Assembly: GCA_030537195.1 (NCBI GenBank)
Contig: JAUNOK010000008.1
Location: 1-64,000, forward strand
Direction of reading: 5' to 3'
DNA length: 64,000 bases
From: Eubacteriales bacterium
GTDB taxonomy: Bacteria > Bacillota > Clostridia > Lachnospirales > Lachnospiraceae
Position numbers and translations under genes: made by a program. The notes beneath the pieces are model-generated. The model saw only the letters and a program-made list of their open reading frames with translations, was not told the DNA's origin and made no database searches. Positions 34,064 through 42,331 of this stretch are shown here, in pieces (within the stretch, counting starts at the first letter, position 1; the number at the start of each line of letters is the position of its first letter).

Positions 34064-36769
34064 ATGGGAAAATCAGTATGGAAAGATCTCTTTCGTGAGA
34101 TTAGGAAAACATTTGGAAGATTCATAGCTATATTTGCAATTGTTGCTATTGGCGTGGCATTCTTTGCAGGCATAACGGCATCTTCTAATGATATGAAGAA
34201 TTCAACGGACCATTATTATGATGATTATAATATGAGTGACTTAAGATTATTATCCTCAATTGGTTTTAACGATGATGATATTAAGGCGATAAGAGAAGTT
34301 GAAGGCGTTAAAGGTGTGTATCCTGCGTATTCACAGGACGCTGTTATTAAGAAGGACAGCATTGAGACTGCTGTACATCTAATGTCAGTTCCTGATAATA
34401 CAGATAGAGGTAATGAGAATTATATTAATCAGTTAAGAATCAAGGAAGGACGATTGCCTGAGAAGAGCGGTGAATGTGTTGTAAGATACGAAGATACCAA
34501 GGATAACTTCTCTATAGGTGATACAATAAAGCTTTCATCAGGCACTCAGGATGATATAGCGGACAGTCTTAATGATTCAGAGTATACAGTAGTAGGAATC
34601 GTATATACACCATATTATGTTTCATATGATCTTGGAACTACTAATGTTGGAAGTGGTAAGATTAATTATCTTATGTATATTACAGAAGATGAATTTATGT
34701 CCGATTATTTCAATGAAGTATTCGCTACTGTTGATGGTGCCAAAGAACTTGATACATATGGAACAGAATACGAAGATCTTGTTAAAGATACAGCGGACAG
34801 AATAGATGCAATTGCACAGGATAGAATTAATGACAGAAAAGATGCAATTCTTTCTATGTATGATGAAGCACTTAATGAAGCTAAAGAAACTGCTAAAGCT
34901 GCGATATACCAGCATGTTGTAGATTCAATTACAGAACAGTACAGTAATTATTTTGTTGGAATGGATGTTTCAGCTATTATTGAACCTTATATCCAGCCGG
35001 CTTATGAGAAAGCACTTGCTGATTATGATTTCAGCAGCATAGAGACTCAGGCTAAAGAAGATTTCCAATCAAAGTATGGCAACAGCGACGAATGGCAATG
35101 GTATGAACTTACAAGACAGGAACAGTATTCTTTTAAGGATTATGAATCAAGTGCTAACAGAATGAAAGCAATTGCTACAGTATTCCCAATATTCTTTATT
35201 GTTGTATCAGCACTTGTCTGCCTTACAACAATGACAAGAATGGTTGCAGAGGAAAGAGGGCTTATAGGAACTTATAAGGCACTTGGTTACAGCAAGAAAG
35301 TTATTGCATTCAAATATATTGCATATGCATTTATTGCTTCAGTTACAGGAGGAATAGCAGGCTGTATTATAGGTCTTAAGCTGTTTCCACTTGTAATATA
35401 TAATTCATGGAATATAATATATCAGCTTCCACCAATAGTGTATGACAGACACATTCTTCTTTCAATTATTGCTATTGCAAGCATGGTTTTAGTTACGGTT
35501 ATTGCAGCGCTTTTCTCATGCTATAGTGAACTGGAAGAAGTTCCATCAGAGCTTATGCGTCCGAAAGCACCTAAGAGTGGTAAGAAAATCCTTCTTGAGC
35601 ACATTACATTTATATGGAAGCACATGTCATTCACAATGAAGGTTACTATGCGTAATCTGTTTCTGTATAAGAAGAGATTTCTTATGACTGTTGTCGGAAT
35701 AGCAGGCTGTACGGCACTTATGACAGCAGGTTTCGGAATTAAGAACAGTATAGAAAGCCTTATACATAACCAGTATGGCGAGCTTATACATTATGACAGC
35801 GTTGCTACATTTACAGACGGAATTACACAGGAGAATATGGATGCTCTTGGAAGTGACCTTTCAGCAGACAGACATATTGCAGATTATTTATTAAACTGTG
35901 GTTATTCTGATGATGTTAAGAGCAGTGAAGATACAGAGACAGCTGAATATGTTGTGGTTAATGACAAGAACACATTTAAAGATTATGTAACATTAAGGAC
36001 AAGAAGAAAGCATAATGAGGTATCTCTTGATGATACAGGAGTTGTTATCACAGAAAAGCTTTCTAAGGATTTAGGCGTAAAGACTGGTGATAAGATTACA
36101 GTAACTTCATCTGACGGAAAGCAGACAGAAGCCGTAGTGTCTGGCATTACAGAGATGTATGTTAATCATTATGTTTATATAACTTCTGCGTATTATAATG
36201 AACTTTTTGGAAATATTCCTGATAATAACAGAGTTCTTATAAAGATTAATGGTGATGTTAATGAAACGGAAAGTTACATGGGGGATGAATATCTTTCAAG
36301 AGATTATATTAAGGGGGTCAGCTTCCTTAATGCCAATGTGACACGATTCGAGAACATGATACAGTCACTCGATTTAGTAACCTGGGTGCTTATAATATCA
36401 GCGGGTCTGCTTGCATTCGTTGTGTTATATAACCTTACTAATGTTAATATATCGGAGAGAAGAAGAGAGATTGCAACTATTAAGGTACTCGGCTTCTTTG
36501 ACCCGGAAGTAGGCATGTATGTGTACCGCGAGAACATATTCCTTACACTTATCGGTGGTGTGTTCGGATTATTCCTTGGACGACTGCTTCACATATACAT
36601 AATGCTTACTGTTGAGATGGATGCAGTAATGTTTGGATATGCCATCAAACCGACAGCATATATATATTCATATCTTATTACACTGATTTTCTCAGTTGTT
36701 GTTAATCTTGCCATGTATGGAAAGTTAAAAAAACTTCCTATGGTCGAATCATTAAAGTCAGTAGAATAA
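34064..36769 (+). CDS. FtsX-domain ABC transporter permease, large two-module form
   Basis: 901 residues. An N-terminal span (FGRFIAIFAIVAIGVAFFAG, ~15-34) is followed by an extracytoplasmic region of ~330 residues that includes a helical, Glu/Lys/Ala-rich stretch (~245-300). The first FtsX domain has three spans (~375-485), with MVAEERGLIGTYKALGYSKK between spans. A second extracytoplasmic domain follows after FLMTVVGIAGCTALM (~545), and a final FtsX domain (~770-885) contains ISERRREIATIKVLGF. ATG 34064 follows GGAGG by ten bases. Works with the ATPase at 33341. Confidence 0.92.
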   Translation: MGKSVWKDLFREIRKTFGRFIAIFAIVAIGVAFFAGITASSNDMKNSTDHYYDDYNMSDLRLLSSIGFNDDDIKAIREVEGVKGVYPAYSQDAVIKKDSIETAVHLMSVPDNTDRGNENYINQLRIKEGRLPEKSGECVVRYEDTKDNFSIGDTIKLSSGTQDDIADSLNDSEYTVVGIVYTPYYVSYDLGTTNVGSGKINYLMYITEDEFMSDYFNEVFATVDGAKELDTYGTEYEDLVKDTADRIDAIAQDRINDRKDAILSMYDEALNEAKETAKAAIYQHVVDSITEQYSNYFVGMDVSAIIEPYIQPAYEKALADYDFSSIETQAKEDFQSKYGNSDEWQWYELTRQEQYSFKDYESSANRMKAIATVFPIFFIVVSALVCLTTMTRMVAEERGLIGTYKALGYSKKVIAFKYIAYAFIASVTGGIAGCIIGLKLFPLVIYNSWNIIYQLPPIVYDRHILLSIIAIASMVLVTVIAALFSCYSELEEVPSELMRPKAPKSGKKILLEHITFIWKHMSFTMKVTMRNLFLYKKRFLMTVVGIAGCTALMTAGFGIKNSIESLIHNQYGELIHYDSVATFTDGITQENMDALGSDLSADRHIADYLLNCGYSDDVKSSEDTETAEYVVVNDKNTFKDYVTLRTRRKHNEVSLDDTGVVITEKLSKDLGVKTGDKITVTSSDGKQTEAVVSGITEMYVNHYVYITSAYYNELFGNIPDNNRVLIKINGDVNETESYMGDEYLSRDYIKGVSFLNANVTRFENMIQSLDLVTWVLIISAGLLAFVVLYNLTNVNISERRREIATIKVLGFFDPEVGMYVYRENIFLTLIGGVFGLFLGRLLHIYIMLTVEMDAVMFGYAIKPTAYIYSYLITLIFSVVVNLAMYGKLKKLPMVESLKSVE

Positions 36770-36776
36770 ATCGGAC

Positions 36777-36823
36777 AGCCCCTTCATATATTGTGAAAAA
36801 CAATAGTGAAGGGGCTTGTTTTT
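36777..36823 (+). terminator. Intrinsic terminator overlapping the spoIIIAA ribosome site
   Basis: AGCCCCTTCA (36777-36786) pairs with TGAAGGGGCT (36807-36816), extended by an inner TATTGT/ACAATA stem, then TGTTTTT. The 3' arm also contains GAAGGGG, the only Shine-Dalgarno for spoIIIAA. Confidence 0.85.
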
Positions 36824-37676
36824 GTATGATGAATCACTCTATAAAATCCTCCCGGATGAATTAATTAAAGACATTGGAATATATGCAGGATTTGAGCATG
36901 TAAGGGAAATACGTCTGCGTACAGGCAGACTGCCTGCTGCCATATATGATAACGGAGAACGTATGGGAACGATTCCGGTAGACGAACATATGATGACAAG
37001 AATACTGTCAATAGCAACTAATTATTCGTCTTATGCATATGAATCCTGCATGGCAAACGGTTTTCTGACAATTAAAGGTGGACACAGAATTGGACTTGGC
37101 GGACAGGTTATATGGGAGAATGGAAAGGTAAAGAATTTCTCTCATGTAACATTCATGTGTATAAGGGTTGCTAAACAGATGAAAGGCTGCGCTGATAATA
37201 TAATGAAAGAGCTTTTAAAAGACGGGTTAAAGCATACGATTATAATATCACCTCCAGGCTTAGGAAAAACAACACTGTTAAGAGACATTGTAAGACAGTT
37301 ATCTGATAAATACAGAAAAAATGTAACTTTAATAGATGAACGCTGCGAAGTTGCAGCATGTGCCAACGGAGTTCCGTGTAATGATATCGGATGCAGAACA
37401 GATGTCCTTGATGGCTGTAATAAGCTTGCGGGAGTATATATGGCTGTGCGTTCGCTAAGTCCTCAGGTTATAGCAATGGATGAAATCGGCGGAAATGATG
37501 ACATCAAAGCCGTAAGATACTGTATTAAAAGTGGCTGTGCAGTGATTGGGACTGCACATGGGAGTGGTATATATGATACAGATGAGCAGCTTGCATCACT
37601 TTTCGGACAGGGAGGTTTTAAAAAAGCTGTAGTACTGGAAAAATGTGGGGAGGCAGGAAAATGTCTGGATATATAG
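36822..37676 (+). CDS. spoIIIAA: Stage III sporulation protein AA (secretion-type ATPase)
   Basis: 284 residues from TTG 36822, seven bases after GAAGGGG; another TTG at 36816 is too close. ATPase of the SpoIIIA-SpoIIQ channel that joins mother cell and forespore, related to type II/IV secretion ATPases. REIRLRTGRLPA (~28-39), GGHRIGLGGQ (~87-96), Walker A SPPGLGKTT (~144-152), and Walker B-like VIAMDEIGG are present. First gene of the eight-gene spoIIIA operon. No clear sigma-E promoter is visible in the 50-base gap. Confidence 0.97.
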   Translation: MYDESLYKILPDELIKDIGIYAGFEHVREIRLRTGRLPAAIYDNGERMGTIPVDEHMMTRILSIATNYSSYAYESCMANGFLTIKGGHRIGLGGQVIWENGKVKNFSHVTFMCIRVAKQMKGCADNIMKELLKDGLKHTIIISPPGLGKTTLLRDIVRQLSDKYRKNVTLIDERCEVAACANGVPCNDIGCRTDVLDGCNKLAGVYMAVRSLSPQVIAMDEIGGNDDIKAVRYCIKSGCAVIGTAHGSGIYDTDEQLASLFGQGGFKKAVVLEKCGEAGKCLDI

Positions 37677-38179
37677 GCGGCATATTAATACTGGCAGGAT
37701 GTTTTATGTATGGACTTTCTTACAGTCAGCGATTAAAGAACAGGATAGTAATATTGAAGGACATGATAAGACTGCTTGCTGTAATGAACAACCATATAGG
37801 ATATTCACTCATAGACATGACACAGATATTTGAACGGCTTGGAGATTATGATATGTGTCCATATGTCAGAGAATTTACGAAATACATATATAACGCATTG
37901 AATAAATCGGACATTGATACATTCGGGTTAATATGGAATGATGCGGCTGACAAAGCATTTGCAGGAATACTTGGCAAAAGACAGCTTGAGATAATAAAAG
38001 AAGCAGGCGCTATAAGCACATTTATTGACAAAGACAGCCAGTTAAAGCTTATACAGTCTGTTCTATGTGAACTTAACGAGGAGCTTGATACGGTTAAGTC
38101 TAATGCAGCAGGAAAGATGAAGGCTTATATCGTTACCGGTATATCAGCAGGACTTATACTTGTGATTGTACTTATATGA
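37661..38179 (+). CDS. spoIIIAB: Stage III sporulation protein AB
   Basis: 172 residues from ATG 37661 (GGGGAGG upstream), overlapping the spoIIIAA end by 16 bases. Membrane protein related to type II secretion GspF. An N-terminal span (YIGGILILAGCFMYGLSYS, ~4-22) and C-terminal span (YIVTGISAGLILVIVLI) enclose a helical cytoplasmic part (LAVMNNHIGYSLIDMTQIFERL). Acts in the SpoIIIA channel in the mother cell outer forespore membrane. Confidence 0.95.
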   Translation: MSGYIGGILILAGCFMYGLSYSQRLKNRIVILKDMIRLLAVMNNHIGYSLIDMTQIFERLGDYDMCPYVREFTKYIYNALNKSDIDTFGLIWNDAADKAFAGILGKRQLEIIKEAGAISTFIDKDSQLKLIQSVLCELNEELDTVKSNAAGKMKAYIVTGISAGLILVIVLI

Positions 38180-38193
38180 ATCGGAGGTGAAGT

Positions 38194-38388
38194 ATGGAAG
38201 TAAGCATAATATTCAAGATTGCTGCGGTTGGCATAGTTGTTTCGATACTGAACCAGATATTAAAACACAATGGAAGAGATGACCAGGCAACGCTAACAGC
38301 TCTGGCTGGGCTGCTTATTGTCATATACTGGATATTGCCTTATATACTTGAGTTGTTTACAACTATGAAGAGACTTTTTGAATTGTGA
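38194..38388 (+). CDS. spoIIIAC: Stage III sporulation protein AC
   Basis: 64 residues, the expected small size. Two membrane helices (IIFKIAAVGIVVSILNQIL, ~5-23, and ATLTALAGLLIVIYWILPYI, ~33-52) joined by KHNGRDDQ. SpoIIIAC is part of the membrane platform of the feeding channel. Ribosome site GGAGG, 14 bases after spoIIIAB. Confidence 0.96.
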   Translation: MEVSIIFKIAAVGIVVSILNQILKHNGRDDQATLTALAGLLIVIYWILPYILELFTTMKRLFEL

Positions 38389-38394
38389 CAGGGG

Positions 38395-38784
38395 GTGGAG
38401 CATATTAATGTTTTGTCGCTTTCAGTGTGTGCAGTTACAGGTGTAATTCTTGCACTTGTTTTAAAAAATACAGGCTCTTCAATGGGAACTTTTGTCTCAG
38501 TTGTTCTGTGTGTAGGAACCTCAATGCTTGTATTTAACGGACTTATATCTGTCTATACAAGAATCAATATGTTTACTGCCGGAATTAATCAGGATTATAT
38601 AAAGCTGATAATCAAAGTTATAGGAATATCATATGTGACTGAAATATCGTCCAATATATGTAAAGAAAACGGGTTTGCGGCACTTGCATCGGCTATGGAA
38701 ATATACGCCAGAATTTCTGTGGCAGGCTTATGCATACCAGTGATAGTCACTCTATTTGAAATAGTTTCAGAGGGAATAGCCTGA
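38395..38784 (+). CDS. spoIIIAD: Stage III sporulation protein AD
   Basis: 129 residues, four hydrophobic helices. GTG start at 38395, six bases after spoIIIAC; the purine-rich CAGGGGG overlaps it. The core NQDYIKLIIKVIGISYVTEI (~65-84) and CKENGFAALASAMEIYARI (~87-105) are typical for SpoIIIAD. Paralogous in fold to SpoIIIAC and part of the same channel base. Its stop overlaps the start of spoIIIAE by one base (TGATT). Confidence 0.95.
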   Translation: MEHINVLSLSVCAVTGVILALVLKNTGSSMGTFVSVVLCVGTSMLVFNGLISVYTRINMFTAGINQDYIKLIIKVIGISYVTEISSNICKENGFAALASAMEIYARISVAGLCIPVIVTLFEIVSEGIA

Positions 38785-39902
38785 TTAGAAAATTCTTATT
38801 TTTAATGATGGCTTTTCTGGCAGCTGTCATTATACCTGATAATTGTATATATGCTCAGGATGAAAATACTGCCGATTATAATTCACTGATAGATGAGGCT
38901 GATTATAGCGATATAGACAGCACACTTGATGATTACGGATGGCAGGGTTCATCTTTTAAAGATCTTGTAAAATCAGTTGCCAATGCGGATACAGACATAG
39001 GATTTAATTTTACAAGTACTGTTACTGAAGCAATAATTGCCAACAGGACAGTTATAGTACAGATATTACTGCTGTCTATATGTGCCATGTTTCTGACTGT
39101 TCTTGATAAAAATGCGTCTGATTCGGCAATGCTTTTTATATCATTTATACTTATGACACTGATAGTATCGGTATTTATCAATGCTGCAAGGACAGGCTAT
39201 GAATGTGTTCAGATGGCAGTTGATATATACAAAGCACTTTGTCCGGTATTCTTTCCAGCGGTTGCATATTCGTGTGGTGCTGCAAGTGCAGCGGCATATT
39301 ATGAGATAGTTCTTTTCCTTATGTACATAGTCAATATTCTTGTGAAAAATGTTCTTATGAGAGGCAATTATGTATATATGATATTAGGTATGTTTGATAC
39401 ATTCAGTGAAAAAGACAAGTTTAATAAAATGTGCCAGCTTATAAAGAAAGTAATTAAGCTGTCTGTAAAAGGAATGCTTATGTTTTTTCTTGGACTTAAC
39501 GGAATAAAGAGTCTTATAATTCCATTAAGTGATTCTTTAAAAATGTCCGTTTTATTCAAAGCTGTCTCGATGATTCCGGGAATAGGAAACAGTGCGCAGA
39601 CTGTATCTAAAACAATTGTCGGTTCTGCTGTGCTTGTCAAGAATTCTATTGGTGTGGCAGCAGTTATTGTTATGGCGGTAATAATAGGAATTCCGCTTCT
39701 TAAACTTGTTGTCATGGCATTCTTATATCAGATTCTTGGAGCAGTCTTAGAGCCAGTGGCAGACAATCGTATAGTAAAGGCAGTTCTTGTTCTGTCTGGA
39801 AGTCTTGAAAATATGATATATATGATTGCTGTGACGGTTGTCCTTATGTGTCTTACGATGGCAATCATATGCTTTGCAACTAATATAAGTCTTTATGGTT
39901 AA
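38784..39902 (+). CDS. spoIIIAE: Stage III sporulation protein AE, probable ATT start
   Basis: 372 residues from ATT 38784. Polytopic membrane protein of the SpoIIIA channel. With ATT the protein begins M-R-K-F-L-F-L-M-M-A-F-L, a proper signal peptide with a positive n-region. The first ATG (38805) would remove the charges. The ATT overlaps the spoIIIAD stop, and AGAGGGA lies eight bases upstream. About seven further spans follow an extracytoplasmic N-terminal ~70 residues; MIPGIGNSAQTVSKTIVGSA (~258-277) is a family landmark. Confidence 0.93.
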   Translation: MRKFLFLMMAFLAAVIIPDNCIYAQDENTADYNSLIDEADYSDIDSTLDDYGWQGSSFKDLVKSVANADTDIGFNFTSTVTEAIIANRTVIVQILLLSICAMFLTVLDKNASDSAMLFISFILMTLIVSVFINAARTGYECVQMAVDIYKALCPVFFPAVAYSCGAASAAAYYEIVLFLMYIVNILVKNVLMRGNYVYMILGMFDTFSEKDKFNKMCQLIKKVIKLSVKGMLMFFLGLNGIKSLIIPLSDSLKMSVLFKAVSMIPGIGNSAQTVSKTIVGSAVLVKNSIGVAAVIVMAVIIGIPLLKLVVMAFLYQILGAVLEPVADNRIVKAVLVLSGSLENMIYMIAVTVVLMCLTMAIICFATNISLYG

Positions 39903-39917
39903 ATATGGTGACGTGCA

Positions 39918-40418
39918 ATGACAGGTCTTATTAACTGGTTCAAAACTATATTTATTCTTGAAATCACGGGAGAGATTGCGCTAAAGCTTGTGCCATCAAA
40001 ATATAAAGAATTCATAGCATTTGTGATGAAACTGATTCTTGTGACTGCGATAGTTATACCGCTTCTTAATATCAGAAATGCGGACATAAGTGGAATTACA
40101 GAGAGCATAAAGAATGGATTTGGTACATATTCTAAGGAGAATGACAATGTATCACAGTCAATATATAATTCTGCAGATAACAGGATAGCTGAAAAAGTTA
40201 TAACATCTGATATTGGCAGTGCTGCCGGCGAATATGGTTTAGAGGTTGTATCTGTAAAATGCAGCTTTACATCTGATATGACAGCAGTTGATTCGATATA
40301 TGTATACGTGAAGGGAAGCGGTAATGGTGATATTGAAGGATTGCTAAAGTATATTGCTGGCAGATGCGGATTATCTGCAGAACAGGTGAATATCAGGGAG
40401 GTAAATGGCAGTGGATAA
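39918..40418 (+). CDS. spoIIIAF: Stage III sporulation protein AF
   Basis: 166 residues. Two N-terminal membrane helices (TIFILEITGEIALKLVPS and FIAFVMKLILVTAIVIPLLNI) and a C-terminal extracytoplasmic ring-building-motif-like domain with VKCSFTSDMTAVDSIYVYVK (~115-134). Member of the channel complex. It overlaps spoIIIAG by 14 bases, so it is translationally coupled. Confidence 0.93.
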   Translation: MTGLINWFKTIFILEITGEIALKLVPSKYKEFIAFVMKLILVTAIVIPLLNIRNADISGITESIKNGFGTYSKENDNVSQSIYNSADNRIAEKVITSDIGSAAGEYGLEVVSVKCSFTSDMTAVDSIYVYVKGSGNGDIEGLLKYIAGRCGLSAEQVNIREVNGSG

Positions 40419-40818
40419 TGGCAGTAAAAATGAATCATTTTTTACCGGTTTACTGAATAAAACAAGGAAAGACAAAATATTTATAGTAATACTGGCAGGG
40501 ATACTTATGATGGTGATTGCAATGCCAACAAAAAGTTCATCTGCAAAAAGTTATACATCAGGCCCGATAATATCTTCCAGCTTAGATGATTACGAAAAAA
40601 ATCTAGGGGAAGAACTGCAGCAGATGCTGGAAAATACTGATGGTGTTGGAAAAGTAAAAGTTCTTCTTAAGACTACAGATGATAAGGAGGTTACAGGGGT
40701 GTTAGTTGTGTGCGAGGGAGGTGATGACAAGAATCTTGTAGCGTATATCACAGATGCGATAAATGGCCTTTTAGGTGTTCCTGTACATAAAATTAAAGTG
40801 ATGAAAATGTCGGAATAA
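40405..40818 (+). CDS. spoIIIAG: Stage III sporulation protein AG
   Basis: 137 residues. Forms the large periplasmic ring of the feeding channel. A short cytoplasmic start, one span (IFIVILAGILMMVIAMP, ~26-42), then a ring-forming domain: LEQMLENTDGVGKVKVLLKT-like segment (~66-90) and the conserved end KNLVAYITDAINGLLGVPVHKIKV. Somewhat shorter than the Bacillus protein (~229), as common in clostridia. Preceded by AGGGAGG inside spoIIIAF. Confidence 0.93.
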   Translation: MAVDNGSKNESFFTGLLNKTRKDKIFIVILAGILMMVIAMPTKSSSAKSYTSGPIISSSLDDYEKNLGEELQQMLENTDGVGKVKVLLKTTDDKEVTGVLVVCEGGDDKNLVAYITDAINGLLGVPVHKIKVMKMSE

Positions 40819-40835
40819 TTATTTTGGAGGCAGTT

Positions 40836-41417
40836 TTGAAAAGAATTAAAAAGAATCATATTATAATTACGGCACTTGCTATAATGATAGCTGCTGCCGG
40901 GTATATTAATTATGCGGGTGATCTTAATAATATAATAAAAATCAAAGACAAAGAGAGTTCCGCTGTTTCTTCTGATAACGTAACAACTGATAATAATCTG
41001 GCTGATGAGAACACAGATTTTACAGATGAGCCAGGAACTGTTATACTAACATCAGCAGGAGTGAAATCGGAGGCAGTGGCGGCTGCCAGATTAAACAGAG
41101 AACAGGTCAGGGCTTCAAGTCTTGAGAATCTTCAGAGCATTGTTAATGATACTAATATAGCAGATGATGCCAAGAAATCAGCAGTTGACGAGCTTGCAAA
41201 GCTTGAAGACAGTGCAGATAAAGAAACAGCTATAGAGTTATTGCTGTCAGCTAAAGGGTTTGATTCTTCTGTAGTTACTGTTTCTGATACCAATGTGGAT
41301 GCTGTTATTAATGTATCAGAGCTTTCTGACACAGATAAGGCTCAGATTGAAGATATTATTAAAAGAAAAACTGGCTTTACTGCTGATAAGATAACAATAA
41401 ACATTTGCAATAATTAG
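40836..41417 (+). CDS. spoIIIAH: Stage III sporulation protein AH
   Basis: 193 residues from TTG 40836, five bases after GGAGG; an earlier in-frame TTG (40824) lies in that site. SpoIIIAH spans the outer forespore membrane and binds SpoIIQ across the septum. N-terminal KRIKKNHIIITALAIMIAAAGYINY (~2-26, cited by position) is the membrane anchor. The C-terminal YscJ/FliF-like domain includes ARLNREQVRASSLENLQSI (~87-105) and ELLLSAKGF. Last gene of the operon; the next gene has its own promoter. Confidence 0.95.
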   Translation: MKRIKKNHIIITALAIMIAAAGYINYAGDLNNIIKIKDKESSAVSSDNVTTDNNLADENTDFTDEPGTVILTSAGVKSEAVAAARLNREQVRASSLENLQSIVNDTNIADDAKKSAVDELAKLEDSADKETAIELLLSAKGFDSSVVTVSDTNVDAVINVSELSDTDKAQIEDIIKRKTGFTADKITINICNN

Positions 41418-41432
41418 TGTTTATGTTATAAT
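41405..41432 (+). promoter_or_regulatory. Promoter of the asp23-nusB-xse-isp operon
   Basis: TTGCAA (41405-41410), a 16-bp spacer and a perfect TATAAT (41427-41432). It overlaps the spoIIIAH stop and separates sporulation from vegetative transcription. Confidence 0.8.
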
Positions 41433-41474
41433 TTGTTTAACTTTGAGTTAAATATGAATATATGGAGGACGGTT

Positions 41475-41861
41475 ATGACAAAAGAGTTTGAAGATAGAGG
41501 TACAACTTATTCTATACATGAGAATGTTAATATTGGCGAAGTTAAGGTAGCTGATGAAGTTGTAGCTATTATAGCTGGTCTTGCTGCTACAGAAGTAGAA
41601 GGTGTTGACAGCCTTGGCGGTAATATCACTAATGAAATCGTAAGCAAGCTTGGAATGAAGAATCTTTCTAAGGGCGTTAAAGTAACAGTTGAAGAGTCAA
41701 GTGTCCTTGTAGATATAACACTTAATCTTAAGTATGGAACACAGATACCAGAAGTTTCAGCTAAGGTTCAGGAGAAGGTTAAGTCTGCAATTGAGACAAT
41801 GACAGGACTTTCTGTTACAGAAGTTAACATTAAGGTTGCCAGTGTTAACGTAGAAAATTAA
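41475..41861 (+). CDS. Asp23/Gls24 family envelope stress protein (YqhY-like)
   Basis: 128 residues from ATG 41475 (GGAGG six bases upstream, transcription start near 41439). The domain includes GEVKVADEVVAIIAGLAATE (~18-37), GVKVTVEESSVLVDI and TVNIKV-like C-terminal strands. In Bacillus the equivalent yqhY lies between accBC and nusB and affects acetyl-CoA carboxylase; here accB and accC are absent from the site. Cytoplasmic, exact role unproven. Confidence 0.93.
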   Translation: MTKEFEDRGTTYSIHENVNIGEVKVADEVVAIIAGLAATEVEGVDSLGGNITNEIVSKLGMKNLSKGVKVTVEESSVLVDITLNLKYGTQIPEVSAKVQEKVKSAIETMTGLSVTEVNIKVASVNVEN

Positions 41862-41877
41862 ATTCAGGAGTTAAAAG

Positions 41878-42300
41878 ATGACAAGATCTACAATGAGGGA
41901 GCATATTTTTAAGTTATTATTCAGAGCTCCTTATATCGATAACAAAGATGAGTATGATGAGCAGATTGATCTGTATTTTGCAGATGCAGATATGGTAGAT
42001 GCGTCACATCTTAAGGAAGAAGAATACCAGTACATCAAGAATAAAACATTAGCAATAGCAGAGCTTATACCTGAGCTTGATGAGAAAATCGATTCTGTTT
42101 CAGAAGGATGGCCTACAAGCCGCCTTGGAAAGACAGAACTTTCTATTATGAGACTTGCAGTGTATGAGATGCTTTATGATGAGGATATTCCTACTAATGT
42201 AGCACTCAATGAAGCTGTTGAACTTGCCAAGAAGTATGGTTCAGCTGACAGCACAGCAGCCTTTGTTAATGGTGTATTAGGTAAGTTAATTAAAGAGTAA
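41878..42300 (+). CDS. nusB: Transcription antitermination protein NusB
   Basis: 140 residues. All-helical factor that with NusE binds boxA to prevent premature termination of rRNA transcripts. N-terminal TMREHIFKLLFR (~3-14) and C-terminal TELSIMRLAVYEML (~83-96) followed by IPTNVALNEAVELAKKYG (~101-118) are the family signature. CAGGAG precedes the ATG; second gene of the operon. Confidence 0.97.
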   Translation: MTRSTMREHIFKLLFRAPYIDNKDEYDEQIDLYFADADMVDASHLKEEEYQYIKNKTLAIAELIPELDEKIDSVSEGWPTSRLGKTELSIMRLAVYEMLYDEDIPTNVALNEAVELAKKYGSADSTAAFVNGVLGKLIKE

Positions 42301-42331
42301 TGCATTTTATATGCATGTGAAGTGAGGATAT

